Source: Stachybotrys elegans
Taxonomy: Eukaryota > Ascomycota > Sordariomycetes > Hypocreales > Stachybotryaceae
DNA length: 64,000 bases
Assembly (NCBI GenBank): GCA_020746835.1
Contig: JAGPNK010000001.1
Span: 1,922,001-1,986,000, forward strand
Reading direction: 5' to 3'
Shown: one piece after another, positions 54,456 to 64,000 of the stretch
Numbering within the stretch: the stretch's first letter is position 1
How the letters are laid out: each line of letters begins with the position of its first letter
Notes under the pieces: generated by a model
What the model was told of the DNA's origin: nothing
Seen by the model: the letters and a program-made list of their open reading frames with translations, nothing else
The model's database searches: none
Position numbers and translations under genes: made by a program

Positions 54456-57400
54456 ATGATTCCACGATCCCGCGCCTCAGGGCGCCTCGTCCTCGAGCGT
54501 TCCGCCGCCACCCTTGCCAGAGCCTCCCTCTCCTCGGCATCAGCCCCGAGGATATGGGCATCGCGTGCCGTCTATCCCGGCTCGCACATCTGTAGCCGCT
54601 GCCTGCCCCTGGTTCGCGCGCGATTCCCCAGCCATGCCTTCTCAACCTCGACAGCTGTCGCTAGGGAGAAGGGCAGAGACAAGGGCGGCAGCTTCTTCGA
54701 CACCTCCATCGAGCCGGCGACCGAACCCCTCTCCGAAGAGGAGGCCAAGGCCAACTTGGAGAACAAGAAGAAGGATGAGGAGAGGGCGCTTGCCGACGCA
54801 AAGAACACCGACCCTGCCGCCTCATCCAAGGGAGATGCCGGCGCCCAATCGCAAGACGGCAAGGCTGGCTCCGCGGCTGGAGGCTCCGGCGGCTCTTCCG
54901 GCGATGGCTCGGGAGGCGATGGCGGACGACGAGGTAGGAAATCGCCTGAAAAGGCTCTCCAGAAACCCGTCGTCCCGGATGTATACCCGCAGGTCCTGGC
55001 CATTCCAATTGCACGCCGGCCGCTCTTCCCTGGGTTCTACAAGGCCATTACTATTAAGGATCCTAATGTGGCCACTGCTATTACCGAATCCATCAAGCGT
55101 GGCCAGCCTTACGTAGGAGCCTTCCTGTTCAAGAACGAGAACGAAGACGAAGACGTCATCCGAAACGTCGACGATGTCTACGACGTGGGCGTCTTTGCTC
55201 AGATCACCAGCGCATTCCCCATCCACGGACAGGAGGGTGCCCTGACCGCCATCCTGTACCCCCACCGCCGAATCAAGCTGTCCAGCCTGGTACCGCCCGG
55301 CAGCCAGGACGGCACCAAGACCGATGCAAAGAAGGAGCTCGCAGAGCCCGAGCCCATTCCTCAGAAGTCTATCGAGCAGGAGGCGCCAGAGGAGAAGAAG
55401 GGAGATGTCGTGGCAAGCTTCGAGGAGGGTGCTGTTGAGAAGAAGTCGGACCAGACCGTCGACAAGTACGAGCCGACCTCCTTCCTCAAGAAGTACCCCG
55501 TCAGCCTTGTCAATGTCGAGAATCTCGCCGATGAGCCCTACGACCCTAAGAGTCCAGTCATCCGCGCCGTCACCAACGAGATTGTCAACGTCTTCAAAGA
55601 GGTCGCCACCATGAACAACCTCTTCCGAGACCAAATCTCGACCTTCTCCATGAGCCAATCCACCGGCAATGTCACGTCGGAGCCCGCTAAGCTGGCAGAC
55701 TTCGCCGCCGCCGTGTCTTCTGGCGAGCAGACGGAGCTCCAGGAGGTCCTCGCCTGCATGAACATCGAAGAGAGGATCCAGAAGGCCTTGATTGTGCTCA
55801 AGAAGGAGCTCATGAATGCTCAGCTCCAGTCCAAGATTACAAAGGATGTGGAGAGCAAGATCACCAAGAGACAGCGAGAGTACTGGCTTATGGAGCAGAT
55901 GAAGGGTATCCGACGGGAGCTGGGCCTGGAATCTGACGGAAAGGACAAGCTGGTTGAGAAGTTCAAGGAGAAGGCCAGCAAGCTCGCCATGCCCGACGCC
56001 GTCAGGAAGGTATTTGACGAGGAGATCAACAAGCTGGCGCATCTGGAGACCGCGGCCTCCGAGTTCAACGTGACGAGGAACTACCTCGACTGGCTAACGC
56101 AGATCCCCTGGGGCCAGAGGAGCCCCGAGAATTTTGGTATCCCCAACGCCAAGAGTGTTCTGGATGAGGACCACTACGGTCTTCAGGACGTCAAGGACCG
56201 CATTCTCGAGTTCATCGCCGTTGGAAAGCTACGAGGCACGGTGGAGGGTAAGATCCTCTGCTTCGTGGGCCCACCCGGTGTTGGCAAGACGAGTATCGGC
56301 AAGTCGATTGCCAGGGCACTCAACAGAGAATACTACAGGTTCAGCGTGGGTGGTCTCACCGATGTTGCTGAGATCAAGGGACACCGAAGGACATATGTCG
56401 GTGCCCTGCCAGGTCGCATCATCCAGGCCCTCAAGAAGTGCCAGACGGAGAACCCCCTAATCCTGATCGACGAGATTGACAAGATTGGCCGAGGATACCA
56501 GGGAGATCCGTCGTCCGCTCTTCTCGAACTCCTCGACCCTGAACAGAACAGCTCCTTCCTGGATCACTACATGGATGTTCCCGTGGATCTGTCCAAGGTT
56601 CTCTTTGTGTGTACTGCAAACATGACCGACACGATCCCAAGGCCCCTTCTGGACCGCATGGAGCTCATTACCCTCTCTGGGTACGTGTCGGATGAGAAGA
56701 AGGCCATTGCCAACCGGTATCTGGCGCCTGCTGCTAAGGAGGCAGCCGGCCTCAAGAACGCAAACGTTACGCTTACCAATGAAGCTATCGAGGAGCTCAT
56801 CAAGTCCTACTGCCGCGAATCCGGTGTCCGCAACCTGAAGAAGCAGATCGAGAAGGTGTACCGAAAGTCGGCATTGAAGATTGTCCAGGAACTCGGAGAG
56901 GACGTCCTCCCCGAAAACGAGGCCCTCACAGACGAAGGAAAGGCGGCGCTGGAGGAAGCGGAGAAGAAGACGGAGGAGACGTCAAGCTCTGGCAAGGGCC
57001 AGGCAGCTACGGGGGCCAGCGAGTCTGAGACAACGGAGAAGCCTCGCAAGGCGCTCGAGGTGCCCGACTCGGTGAGCATCGAGATTGGCAAGGACAACCT
57101 TACCGACTACATTGGACCGCCGGTATTCACGTCTGACCGACTCTACGATGTCAGCCCGGCCGGTGTGTCGATGGGCCTGGCATGGACTCAGATGGGTGGC
57201 GCTGCCATGTACATCGAGTCCATCCTGCAGGGGCCTCTTCGACCCAGCTCTCGACCCTCGCTGGAGATCACGGGTAACCTCAAGTCGGTCATGAAGGAGT
57301 CGACGACGATTGCCTACTCGTACTCCAAGTCCTTCATGGTCAAGGAGTTCCCCGACAACCACTTCTTCGACAAGGCCAAGATGCACCTGCACGTACCGGA

Positions 57401-57886
57401 TGGCGCCGTGCCCAAGGATGGCCCCTCGGCAGGCATCACCATGACTACGTCACTGCTGTCCCTGGCGCTGGATACGCCCGTCGACCCCACCATCGCCATG
57501 ACGGGCGAGATCACGCTGACGGGCAAGGTTCTGCGCATCGGTGGACTGCGTGAGAAGACGGTGGCTGCGCGACGAGCTGGCTGCAAGGCCGTCATCTTTC
57601 CCAAGGACAACATGTCGGACTGGCTGGAGCTGCCAGAGGTAAGTGACGCAACAACCCCAATGCTTTCGATCGATCTAAGCTAACGATGCATGTCGCGCAG
57701 AACATCAAGGAGGGCATCGAGGGACACCCGGTCGCGTGGTACTCTGACGTGTTCAACCTAGTCTTCCCCGACCTGGATCGCGAAGTCGCCAATAAGTGCA
57801 AGATCTGCGAGTGGGAGGCGCATAGGAAAGAGAAGAATGGAGAGTCGGAAGCTGCCAAGGAGGACAAGGAGGACAAGGATGACTAG
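54456..57886 (+). CDS. PIM1: Mitochondrial Lon protease (Pim1)
   Basis: Two exons, 54456-57638 and 57701-57886, give 1,122 residues. This is the ATP-dependent serine protease of the mitochondrial matrix, degrading misfolded proteins and maintaining mtDNA. An Arg/Ser/Ala-rich presequence (about 1-70) is followed by a Lys/Glu then Gly/Ser-rich linker (about 75-165), the Lon substrate-binding N-domain (starts VYPQVLAIPIARRPLFPGFY) with an internal Glu/Lys-rich insertion, AAA+ Walker A GPPGVGKTSIGKS (about 605), Walker B LILIDEIDKI, a second charged insertion before LEVPDSVSIEI, and the S16 protease domain with catalytic Ser in DGPSAG (about 991) and Lys in GKVLRIGG (about 1024). The last exon adds NIKEGIEGHPVAWYSDVF and an acidic tail. 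Confidence 0.97.
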
Positions 57887-60800
57887 ATGCGAGACATGCA
57901 AGGAGGAGGTGGGCGTGGAAAAGAAACCGCAAAGACATTGTAGAGAAAGAGGCTGCGACAGGGCGGCAGGCAGGCATGCATTGGGCGTTTGTGAGGCACT
58001 GGAGCCTTTGATCCGGACGGAACGAATTGTAACTACCAACTCCTACTCTTTGGGGCTATGGCTGTAGTCCTATGTACTTGTAGAACCGATGGAGAAGCAT
58101 GTGGACAGAGAGCCTTGGCGCTGTATATAGAGACACATAATCTACCATACGAGACAAGTGGACGGTATAATAAAGCAGTGAATGTGGAGGGTCTTGGTAG
58201 ATACTAGATGGTATTTGGTTGGGCCGACACGGGGCCTGCGGGTGTGAGGTTGGGGATTTGAACAGCACCTATTGGGTTGATGCTGGCAGCCAGCAGAATC
58301 GTTGAGACATGGGCCGTCTGAGGCGATAGGATTACGCGACAGCCAAGGCAAGAAAATACGATGTATGTAGTAAGAGGATGGGTAGGTAATATCGTGGGAT
58401 CATCTTGGAGTGTTGTCAGAGCATCACATGAGGCCTAGCCAGGGCGGCGAAAGCCGGACACTCTGATCTGTGACCGGCAAGGAGCATACTTCAAATGTAG
58501 GGTAAAAGGTCCAGAGCGGCAGCCTGGTCCTGGTTGATTTGCATTGGTGAGAGAGCAAGGTTAGGTTCTGCGGGAGGAGCGGGGCCGAGGAACACGCGGG
58601 ACGGACGAGACCAGGTTGATTGAGCGCCCCTGCGAAACCATCCCATGCACTCATATCTGAAGGAGGAGGAGGACAGGATGAGATGATGTGTGGTATTCAT
58701 CGACGGATGGAGGGCTGGCTGCGTGGTCTCTAGAGGAGAAACGAGGCGTCACTTTCTTGAACGCCGGGTCAAAGAGAAAGAGAGAGAGAGAGAGACTGGC
58801 TGGATCGGGTAGCAACGGAGGATGAAGGACAATCAAGTGCCACCGGCGATGCCAGCGCATCCATTCACCAGGACGGAATGGCGTCGAAAGTGTCCAGGTG
58901 TGCAGAGAGAGGGAAACGATGCGATGGGACAACGAGCGACAGCCTCACAATTGCCTCGTCTCCCCTTGCTCGTTATGCCCGCTGTATGCAATGCATTCTC
59001 TGAGAGTGGAATAGAGAGGATGCACTCATACCTAACCCCACGGGCCTGCCTGGGCAGTTTCTGCCAATGGGGAGGCGGCGTTGACGCCAGTCACGAACCA
59101 TCTGCAGCCATCAGTGGTGGGCACATGCGAGGGGCGGAAGAGAATGGGATGGGGTTGGACCGGGGGGGGGGGTTGGAGATTATTACAGTTTTCCGCCTCG
59201 AGTGCAACGCTGAGTGCCCTACTGTGCCGACCTGTACCTGGGTGGGTGGCTGGAAATCGAGTGCGTGTGACGTGGGAGGGTGCCATTGGGGGCGTGGTTG
59301 GACGGTTTTGGTGGAACGGCTGCAGATATCACATTTCCTTCACAATGGGGTGTGCTGATGCTCACATCCCATCACCCTTCTCCCCATATGCCCCGGGATC
59401 AGCCATGCGGCGACGTGGATGTCTGTCGTTGTCAATTGCGCCGGGGGGTTGTTGTTGCTGTCAATACTCATCGTGAACCCGCGAGGATGATGCCGATTGA
59501 TATGACTGACGATCGTGATGAACCGTGGACCAGGTCAGCGTAGACGAGACAACCAATCGCTGGCGCTACGTCACAGATGCGGCGGCGGGCTCGCATCCAT
59601 GGTACACGGAGCAACAGGCCGCAGCTCGGCGCAGGTCGCCGGGGGGCCCAGTTGGATCTGTTACAGTACTCGGCAGAGCAAAGAGAAAGACGAGCACGAT
59701 CCCATCCTATCCGACGAAGCAGCATGTGTCTCTGTCGGTTGCGGCCCAATTCCCAACGCTTGCTGACATGCCTGGCGGGGGCGAGCCCAGCCATCCTGCA
59801 GACTGCCTGCCACACATGAACCGCTGCTGGTCTGCCGTAATAGGTGGCCAGAAGAAAAGAAGAAGAAGAAGAAAAGAAACGACCCTCGCCGGTTTCCGGA
59901 TATGGCACCCGAGCAAAAGGAACAGGTCCTATCAACATCGAAGCACGCACGCTGCTGGAGGGAGAGGGAGGGGTGCCCAATCGAGGGGGGGGGACTGTGT
60001 CGAGGAAGATCCGATCGTCCACTCCGGCACGGAGCAAGAGATAGACACACGCAAAGAGAGCGCGAGATGAAGCGGGGGGTCTAGCCATGCGCTGGTCCTT
60101 GAATCCATCCGTGTGAGATGCGTCCCATCTCCATTTTGGCCATTTTTGGTGTTCTGGCGGGGTTGGTTCAGGAAAGGACAACTCAGTCTGTGCCCACATG
60201 GTCCTGGGCCCCTACTCCTACAGACTCCCCACAGGCTAAGGAACTAACTTCGCAGCTAAGGCAGGATCAAAGGTGCCTGAGCCTTACCTACCCTCTTTGC
60301 CTCGTAGTATTCCCCTTCAGCTGGATGGCCGAGCTGCCTATGCGTGGGAAGGGGCGTTGGAGGAATGACTGAGACGAGGAAAGCAGCGGTGATTGTTTGA
60401 GAAGGAGGACCCAGTGCACTCACTCTTTTGGGCTCCCTTTTCCCTCCCCCCGTGTCTTACTAGGTAGTCAGGTTGGGTCGGATATTTTCCCCCATGATGC
60501 ATCCGCCTTCCGGCTCCCGCCTGTGATAGCCTCAACATTGCCATTTTTGCCTGTCGGATCCGAGCTTGTATCGATACCGCCCACTGCCCATGCCAACCAT
60601 CAATGCAGGGCTATATTTCCAGAAAGAAGAAGAGAGAGAAGGAAAGAAGGAGAAAAGAAATACAGACGAGAGCACATGAACAGACCGACCGCTTCGCTCT
60701 GCATACGAGTGGGGTTTGTACGCCTGCTCGAGCATCAAGTCCGTTACCCTCTGGCTAGCTGGCCTCGCTCTTTCGTTCTCTCGCCCTTGCTCGCCCGCCG

Positions 60801-62331
60801 CCGCCGCTTCCCTCACCTTGTCGTGTGCTGGCCGGGGGGGTCGCATCAGGTCCTGGACTTGGGCTCTTGCTTCTGGCCGCAGTGCATCGCGCCTATTTTC
60901 CTACCAACCACCCCCCCAGTCCACTGGCCCGCAGTTCCCACGTCCACACTGCCTCATCAAGTAGGAGGAGGAGTCAAATAGGCGGTAACGGTCACAGATG
61001 TACGGTATCCATATCCCATTCTCGAGCTAGGCTGCGTCTGCGTCTGCGCCTGCGTCCCGAGTACCGGCTACGCATACTCGAGACGTCCGAGGACATTTCG
61101 GCCAACGCCTCTTTCTTTTTGCTCGCCCGCTGGCTGCGTGTCAGGGCTGCAGCAGCACACATCATCCGTGCCTCGGGCTTCCAGGACCAAGAGGGCCATT
61201 CCCGTCTGATTCATCATAGGCTGGCTACACTGCAGGGGGGCCCTTGGCTACTCGTCGGTCATCCATCCATCACTCTATCTTTGCACTCTTTCTTCCTGTC
61301 GCCATACTTCGAAGCTGGTGCTTGTCATCTGCGTCTTCTCGCTCTCGTTGTCTGTATTGCTCTGCATACTCCAGCAGTCAGCCTTGCCTGGAACCATTCA
61401 TCTTATACCAACCAGGTCTTCCTGGCTCTTTCTGGTGCATCTCCACCGCTGACAGTGACTCGATTATCCGCCGCCATAGTTGCGCCCTTCCCAGATACAT
61501 AGTCGAACCAACAACAACTCTCGCTTCTGCGCATCACCGACACATTTATATCTTTGGGTTACCTCCAACTCCGCCTCCCTATCAATTACCGACGTTGCTC
61601 CACGCCATCACCACTTACCGCTGCCTCTTTGTCGACCATCTCCTCATCCCATATCCAATACAATAAGCCCGGCCCTGCAACAACGCTGCGCCCCCCCTGC
61701 GTACGTGCTAGGTCGCAAACCCACGCTCTTTGCGGCCCATTTTTGGCTCCTTGTCGATGGCCGCCAGACCTTCGTCTAGCCGCCGTCCTCTTGCCGTGCG
61801 CGCCTAATACCTGTTGCCTCGCTCGTTCATCAGCCACGGCTTTTCCAGTCTTCAGGTTTCACCAACATCCTTCGTCATCGAGCCACTTGTTCGCTGGCTC
61901 TTCATCACCGCTTCAAATTGCCGCGCCTCATTCGTCTTCGATCCTGGATTACACCGAGGTCCCAGTAGCGGTACTTGTAATTTCGCATGCTTTCACCGCT
62001 CACTCGCTGCATTCCGACGAATCACGGCTTATAGGTTCCTGAGTTGAATGCGCTGACGCCCACCTGTTTCTTTGGAAGCTGTTATAAAAAGTCCGCATCT
62101 GTCGCTGGACAACGCTTCGTCTTCGAATATATTTTCGGCTTGAAAGCGGACCATCGCCAGCAATAGTCGTCAAATCCGCAAGCGCTCGGTTGCCGACACC
62201 ATCCCACCTTTCCATTCCGTGGGCATCCAGACAGAAACAATTGCATGACCGACGTTCAGTGGATATTGTCGACTCGCCGTCATCGCTGTCGTCAGCCACG
62301 CCGCGCTTTCTTCTCACCCAAATAGCCCAGC
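57887..62331. other. 4.4 kb gene-free interval upstream of the kinase gene
   Basis: No convincing gene on either strand. Contains a GA repeat (58771-58795), a G11 run (59162-59172) and, from about 60700 to 62330, a long C/T-rich stretch that is probably the promoter and leader of the downstream kinase gene. Open frames of up to 243 codons here are low complexity, frame-isolated and not supported. Confidence 0.5.
58771..58795 (+). repeat. GA-rich microsatellite
   Basis: AAAGAGAAAG followed by about eight GA units; simple repeat in the interval downstream of Lon. Confidence 0.85.
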
Positions 62332-64000
62332 ATGGCGCAGCCGGACTACGGGTCCGAGCCGCCGCCAGCGTCAGCAGTGTCAGGCAAGCCAAAGCTCTTT
62401 CGTCGACTATTTGGTCTTCAGAATGACGAGACAAAACTGCCCTTGAAGCCCCTGGAGCAGCATGGTCTAGAGAAGGGAGGGAATGGTGCTGATGGCCAGG
62501 ACGCACCCCCTGCTGGTCCTTTGCGTCGAAGCAGCAGGCAGGTTGTCACCGGCCTGCCCCGCAAGCAGACGTTCAAGCGCCAACTCTCCGAACAGAGGAT
62601 GCATTTGACACCCAACGAGATTACGCCACATGAACGCAGGGCTGTGTCGGTAGATTGGCGCACAGAGGCGCTGGGGATTCCAGCCCCGACTGTGCATTAC
62701 GGCAACCCTCGTGCAAGCGCACCGGGCCAAATCGACACGTTTGGGTACGATGCTCAGGACCACGATGAAGATGTTTCTTCGTATGCGGGAACAGTGGACA
62801 ATGAGTCACTGGGTGTCAAGGACAGCACGACTCGTTTACCCAACGACATGGACGGACTGCCGGACGAGTCTATGGCCGACACATATTCCATGACAACATC
62901 TCACTTCACCGACATGATCCAGCGTGAGCTCGAGTCGGTCTGGATCCTCAACCTCAGCATGCATTTCAGGGATAGGTCAAAGCGGGAAAAGTTCTTTGTT
63001 ACCTACCGCGAGGAGGAACACCTATGGCGCCGAGTGACCATCTCTCTTGATTACCGCAATGCTGTCCCGAACTCGCTGGAGTGGGACCTTACGCAGACCG
63101 AACTGCAACGCGAAAAGAGCGCCAAGATATACGAGGCTATCCGAGAAAGCCTTCCCGAAATTCAATTCTACGAGACTGTGACCAACCTGAAGCTACAGAC
63201 GGTCGATGGACGACTGGTTGTGCATGTTGTCGAGGATGGTAATGTATGTGGTATTCGAGAACCGGTAGCTCGCAGGCTTGTCGAAGCTGACATGTGAATT
63301 GTAGGAGACGATCAACTACCCGCGAGTCAACCAGATCAAATATCTCGGCTGCAGGCGCATCAAGGAGAAAGACATCGATTTCGAGTCTCACATGTCGGGA
63401 TTCGTATACAAGGTCAACGTCGACGGCACGACTCTCATCAAGAAGGAGATTCCCAGCCCCGAGACCATCGACGAGTTTCTCTACGAGATAAACGCCCTCT
63501 CCAGTCTTCACTACTCGGAGCATGTCGTCGACTTCTACGGTGTCGTAGTGGACGACGATGACGAGGTCGTCAAGGGGCTTCTCATCAGCTATGCAGAGCA
63601 AGGGGCACTGATTGACATTATCTACGACCACTGCAAAGACAATCAACGCGGCCTGCCATGGCCGATCAGGGAGCACTGGGCTCGGCAGATTGTGCAGGGG
63701 CTTGCGGACATCCACGACTCTGGGTTCGTTCAGGGCGACTTCACCCTCTCCAATATTGTAATCGATGCCAGGGGCGATGCCAAGATTATTGATATCAACC
63801 GCAGAGGATGCCCTGTAGGATGGGAGCCGCCGGAGGCGTCAGCGCTGATCGAATCCAACCAGCGCATATCTATGTACATTGGAGTAAAGTCGGATCTCTA
63901 CCAGCTGGGCATGGTTCTCTGGGGACTGGCGATGCAGGAGGATGAGCCTGAGCGAGAGGGCCGCCCGTTGATACTCGGACCGGAAGTTTTAGTCCCCGAC
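62332..64000 (+). CDS. Atypical fungal protein kinase, 3' end outside window
   Basis: Exon 1 62332-63243 and exon 2 63305 to beyond 64000; at least 536 residues. The first ~200 residues are disordered and basic. Residues about 200-304 form a conserved-looking alpha/beta domain (FTDMIQRELESVWILNLSMH, then EKFFVTYREEEHLWRRVTIS). The kinase domain follows in exon 2: Lys of TTLIKKEI, alpha-C Glu in FLYEINALSSL, hinge ISYAEQGALIDII, catalytic loop VQGDFTLSNIVI in place of HRDLKxxN, and IIDIN in place of DFG. Catalytic Asp, Asn and metal Asp are kept, but His and Arg of HRD and the Gly of DFG are changed. Substrate and role unknown; it is a fungal-type protein kinase by fold. The start is the first ATG of the open frame after the CT-rich leader. 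Confidence 0.85.

Noticed and set aside
54822..56042. A 406-codon minus-strand frame opposite Lon
   Set aside because: Leu/Val/Asp-rich shadow of the Lon reading frame, no family resemblance.
59468..60199. A 243-codon minus-strand frame in the interval after Lon
   Set aside because: Low-complexity composition, no splice partners, no recognisable domain.
60825..61502. A 225-codon + frame before the kinase gene
   Set aside because: Lies in a CT-rich leader; residues reflect base composition (Ser, Pro, His, Leu).
1..64000. tRNA, 5S rRNA, snRNA, CRISPR or telomere repeats
   Set aside because: Read for B-box GGTTCGA-type sequences, snRNA-like and TTAGGG repeats on both strands; nothing with a plausible structure found. 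A covariance-model scan would be more sensitive.

Overview
The window is nuclear DNA of a filamentous ascomycete. The evidence is: many short introns (about 45-100 nt) with GT..AG ends and CTRAC-like branch points; pyrimidine-rich leaders; GC-rich coding regions; and a typical Pezizomycotina gene set (OPT transporter, ras-1-type Ras, Tao3/Pag1, PIM1 Lon, cytochrome P450 reductase). Protein wording and gene style suggest Sordariomycetes, probably Hypocreales, but I cannot fix the species. No rRNA, tRNA, CRISPR array or intact transposon was seen.

Layout. 95-1436 (+) MoaB/Mog-type molybdopterin-binding-domain protein; a 4.6 kb gene-poor leader; 6026-6947 (+) Ras GTPase; 8205-11510 (-) large cysteine-rich protein with five tandem zinc-cluster-like modules; 13059-16354 (-) importin Mtr10; 17057-17843 (-) 5-formyl-THF cyclo-ligase, divergent from 18560-21856 (+) OPT transporter; 22199-25073 (-) proteasome subunit Rpn1, divergent from 25730-27040 (+) Rio2 kinase; 27542-29493 (-) tandem-RRM protein; 33230-35440 (-) NADPH-P450 reductase; 39192-47040 (+) Tao3/Pag1 cell-morphogenesis scaffold with an apparent one-base frameshift; 47526-48109 (-) Dib1/Dim1 spliceosomal protein, divergent from 48433-49170 (+) Rrg7; 49916-50742 (+) glutathione transferase; 50838-51299 (-) small coiled-coil protein; 52385-53951 (+) stand-alone GAR synthetase; 54456-57886 (+) mitochondrial Lon; a 4.4 kb leader; 62332->64000 (+) atypical fungal protein kinase, cut by the window end.

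Most genes are single-copy housekeeping functions and do not form a pathway cluster. They cover mRNA and protein traffic, the proteasome, ribosome maturation, splicing, mitochondrial quality control, one-carbon and purine metabolism, and polarity. Gene models were assembled by hand from frames and splice sites. In every multi-exon model except Tao3 the summed exon length is divisible by three.

The most unusual content is the 1,101-residue cysteine-rich protein, in which the Zn(II)2Cys6 spacing recurs in tandem without a recognisable transcription-factor domain. Other points of interest are the GAR synthetase lacking its usual AIR synthetase partner, the C-run frameshift in Tao3, an 18-bp palindrome carrying GATA sites in the RPN1/RIO2 promoter, and an intergenic-only family of TACCTA/TAGGTA elements, several arranged as perfect inverted repeats.
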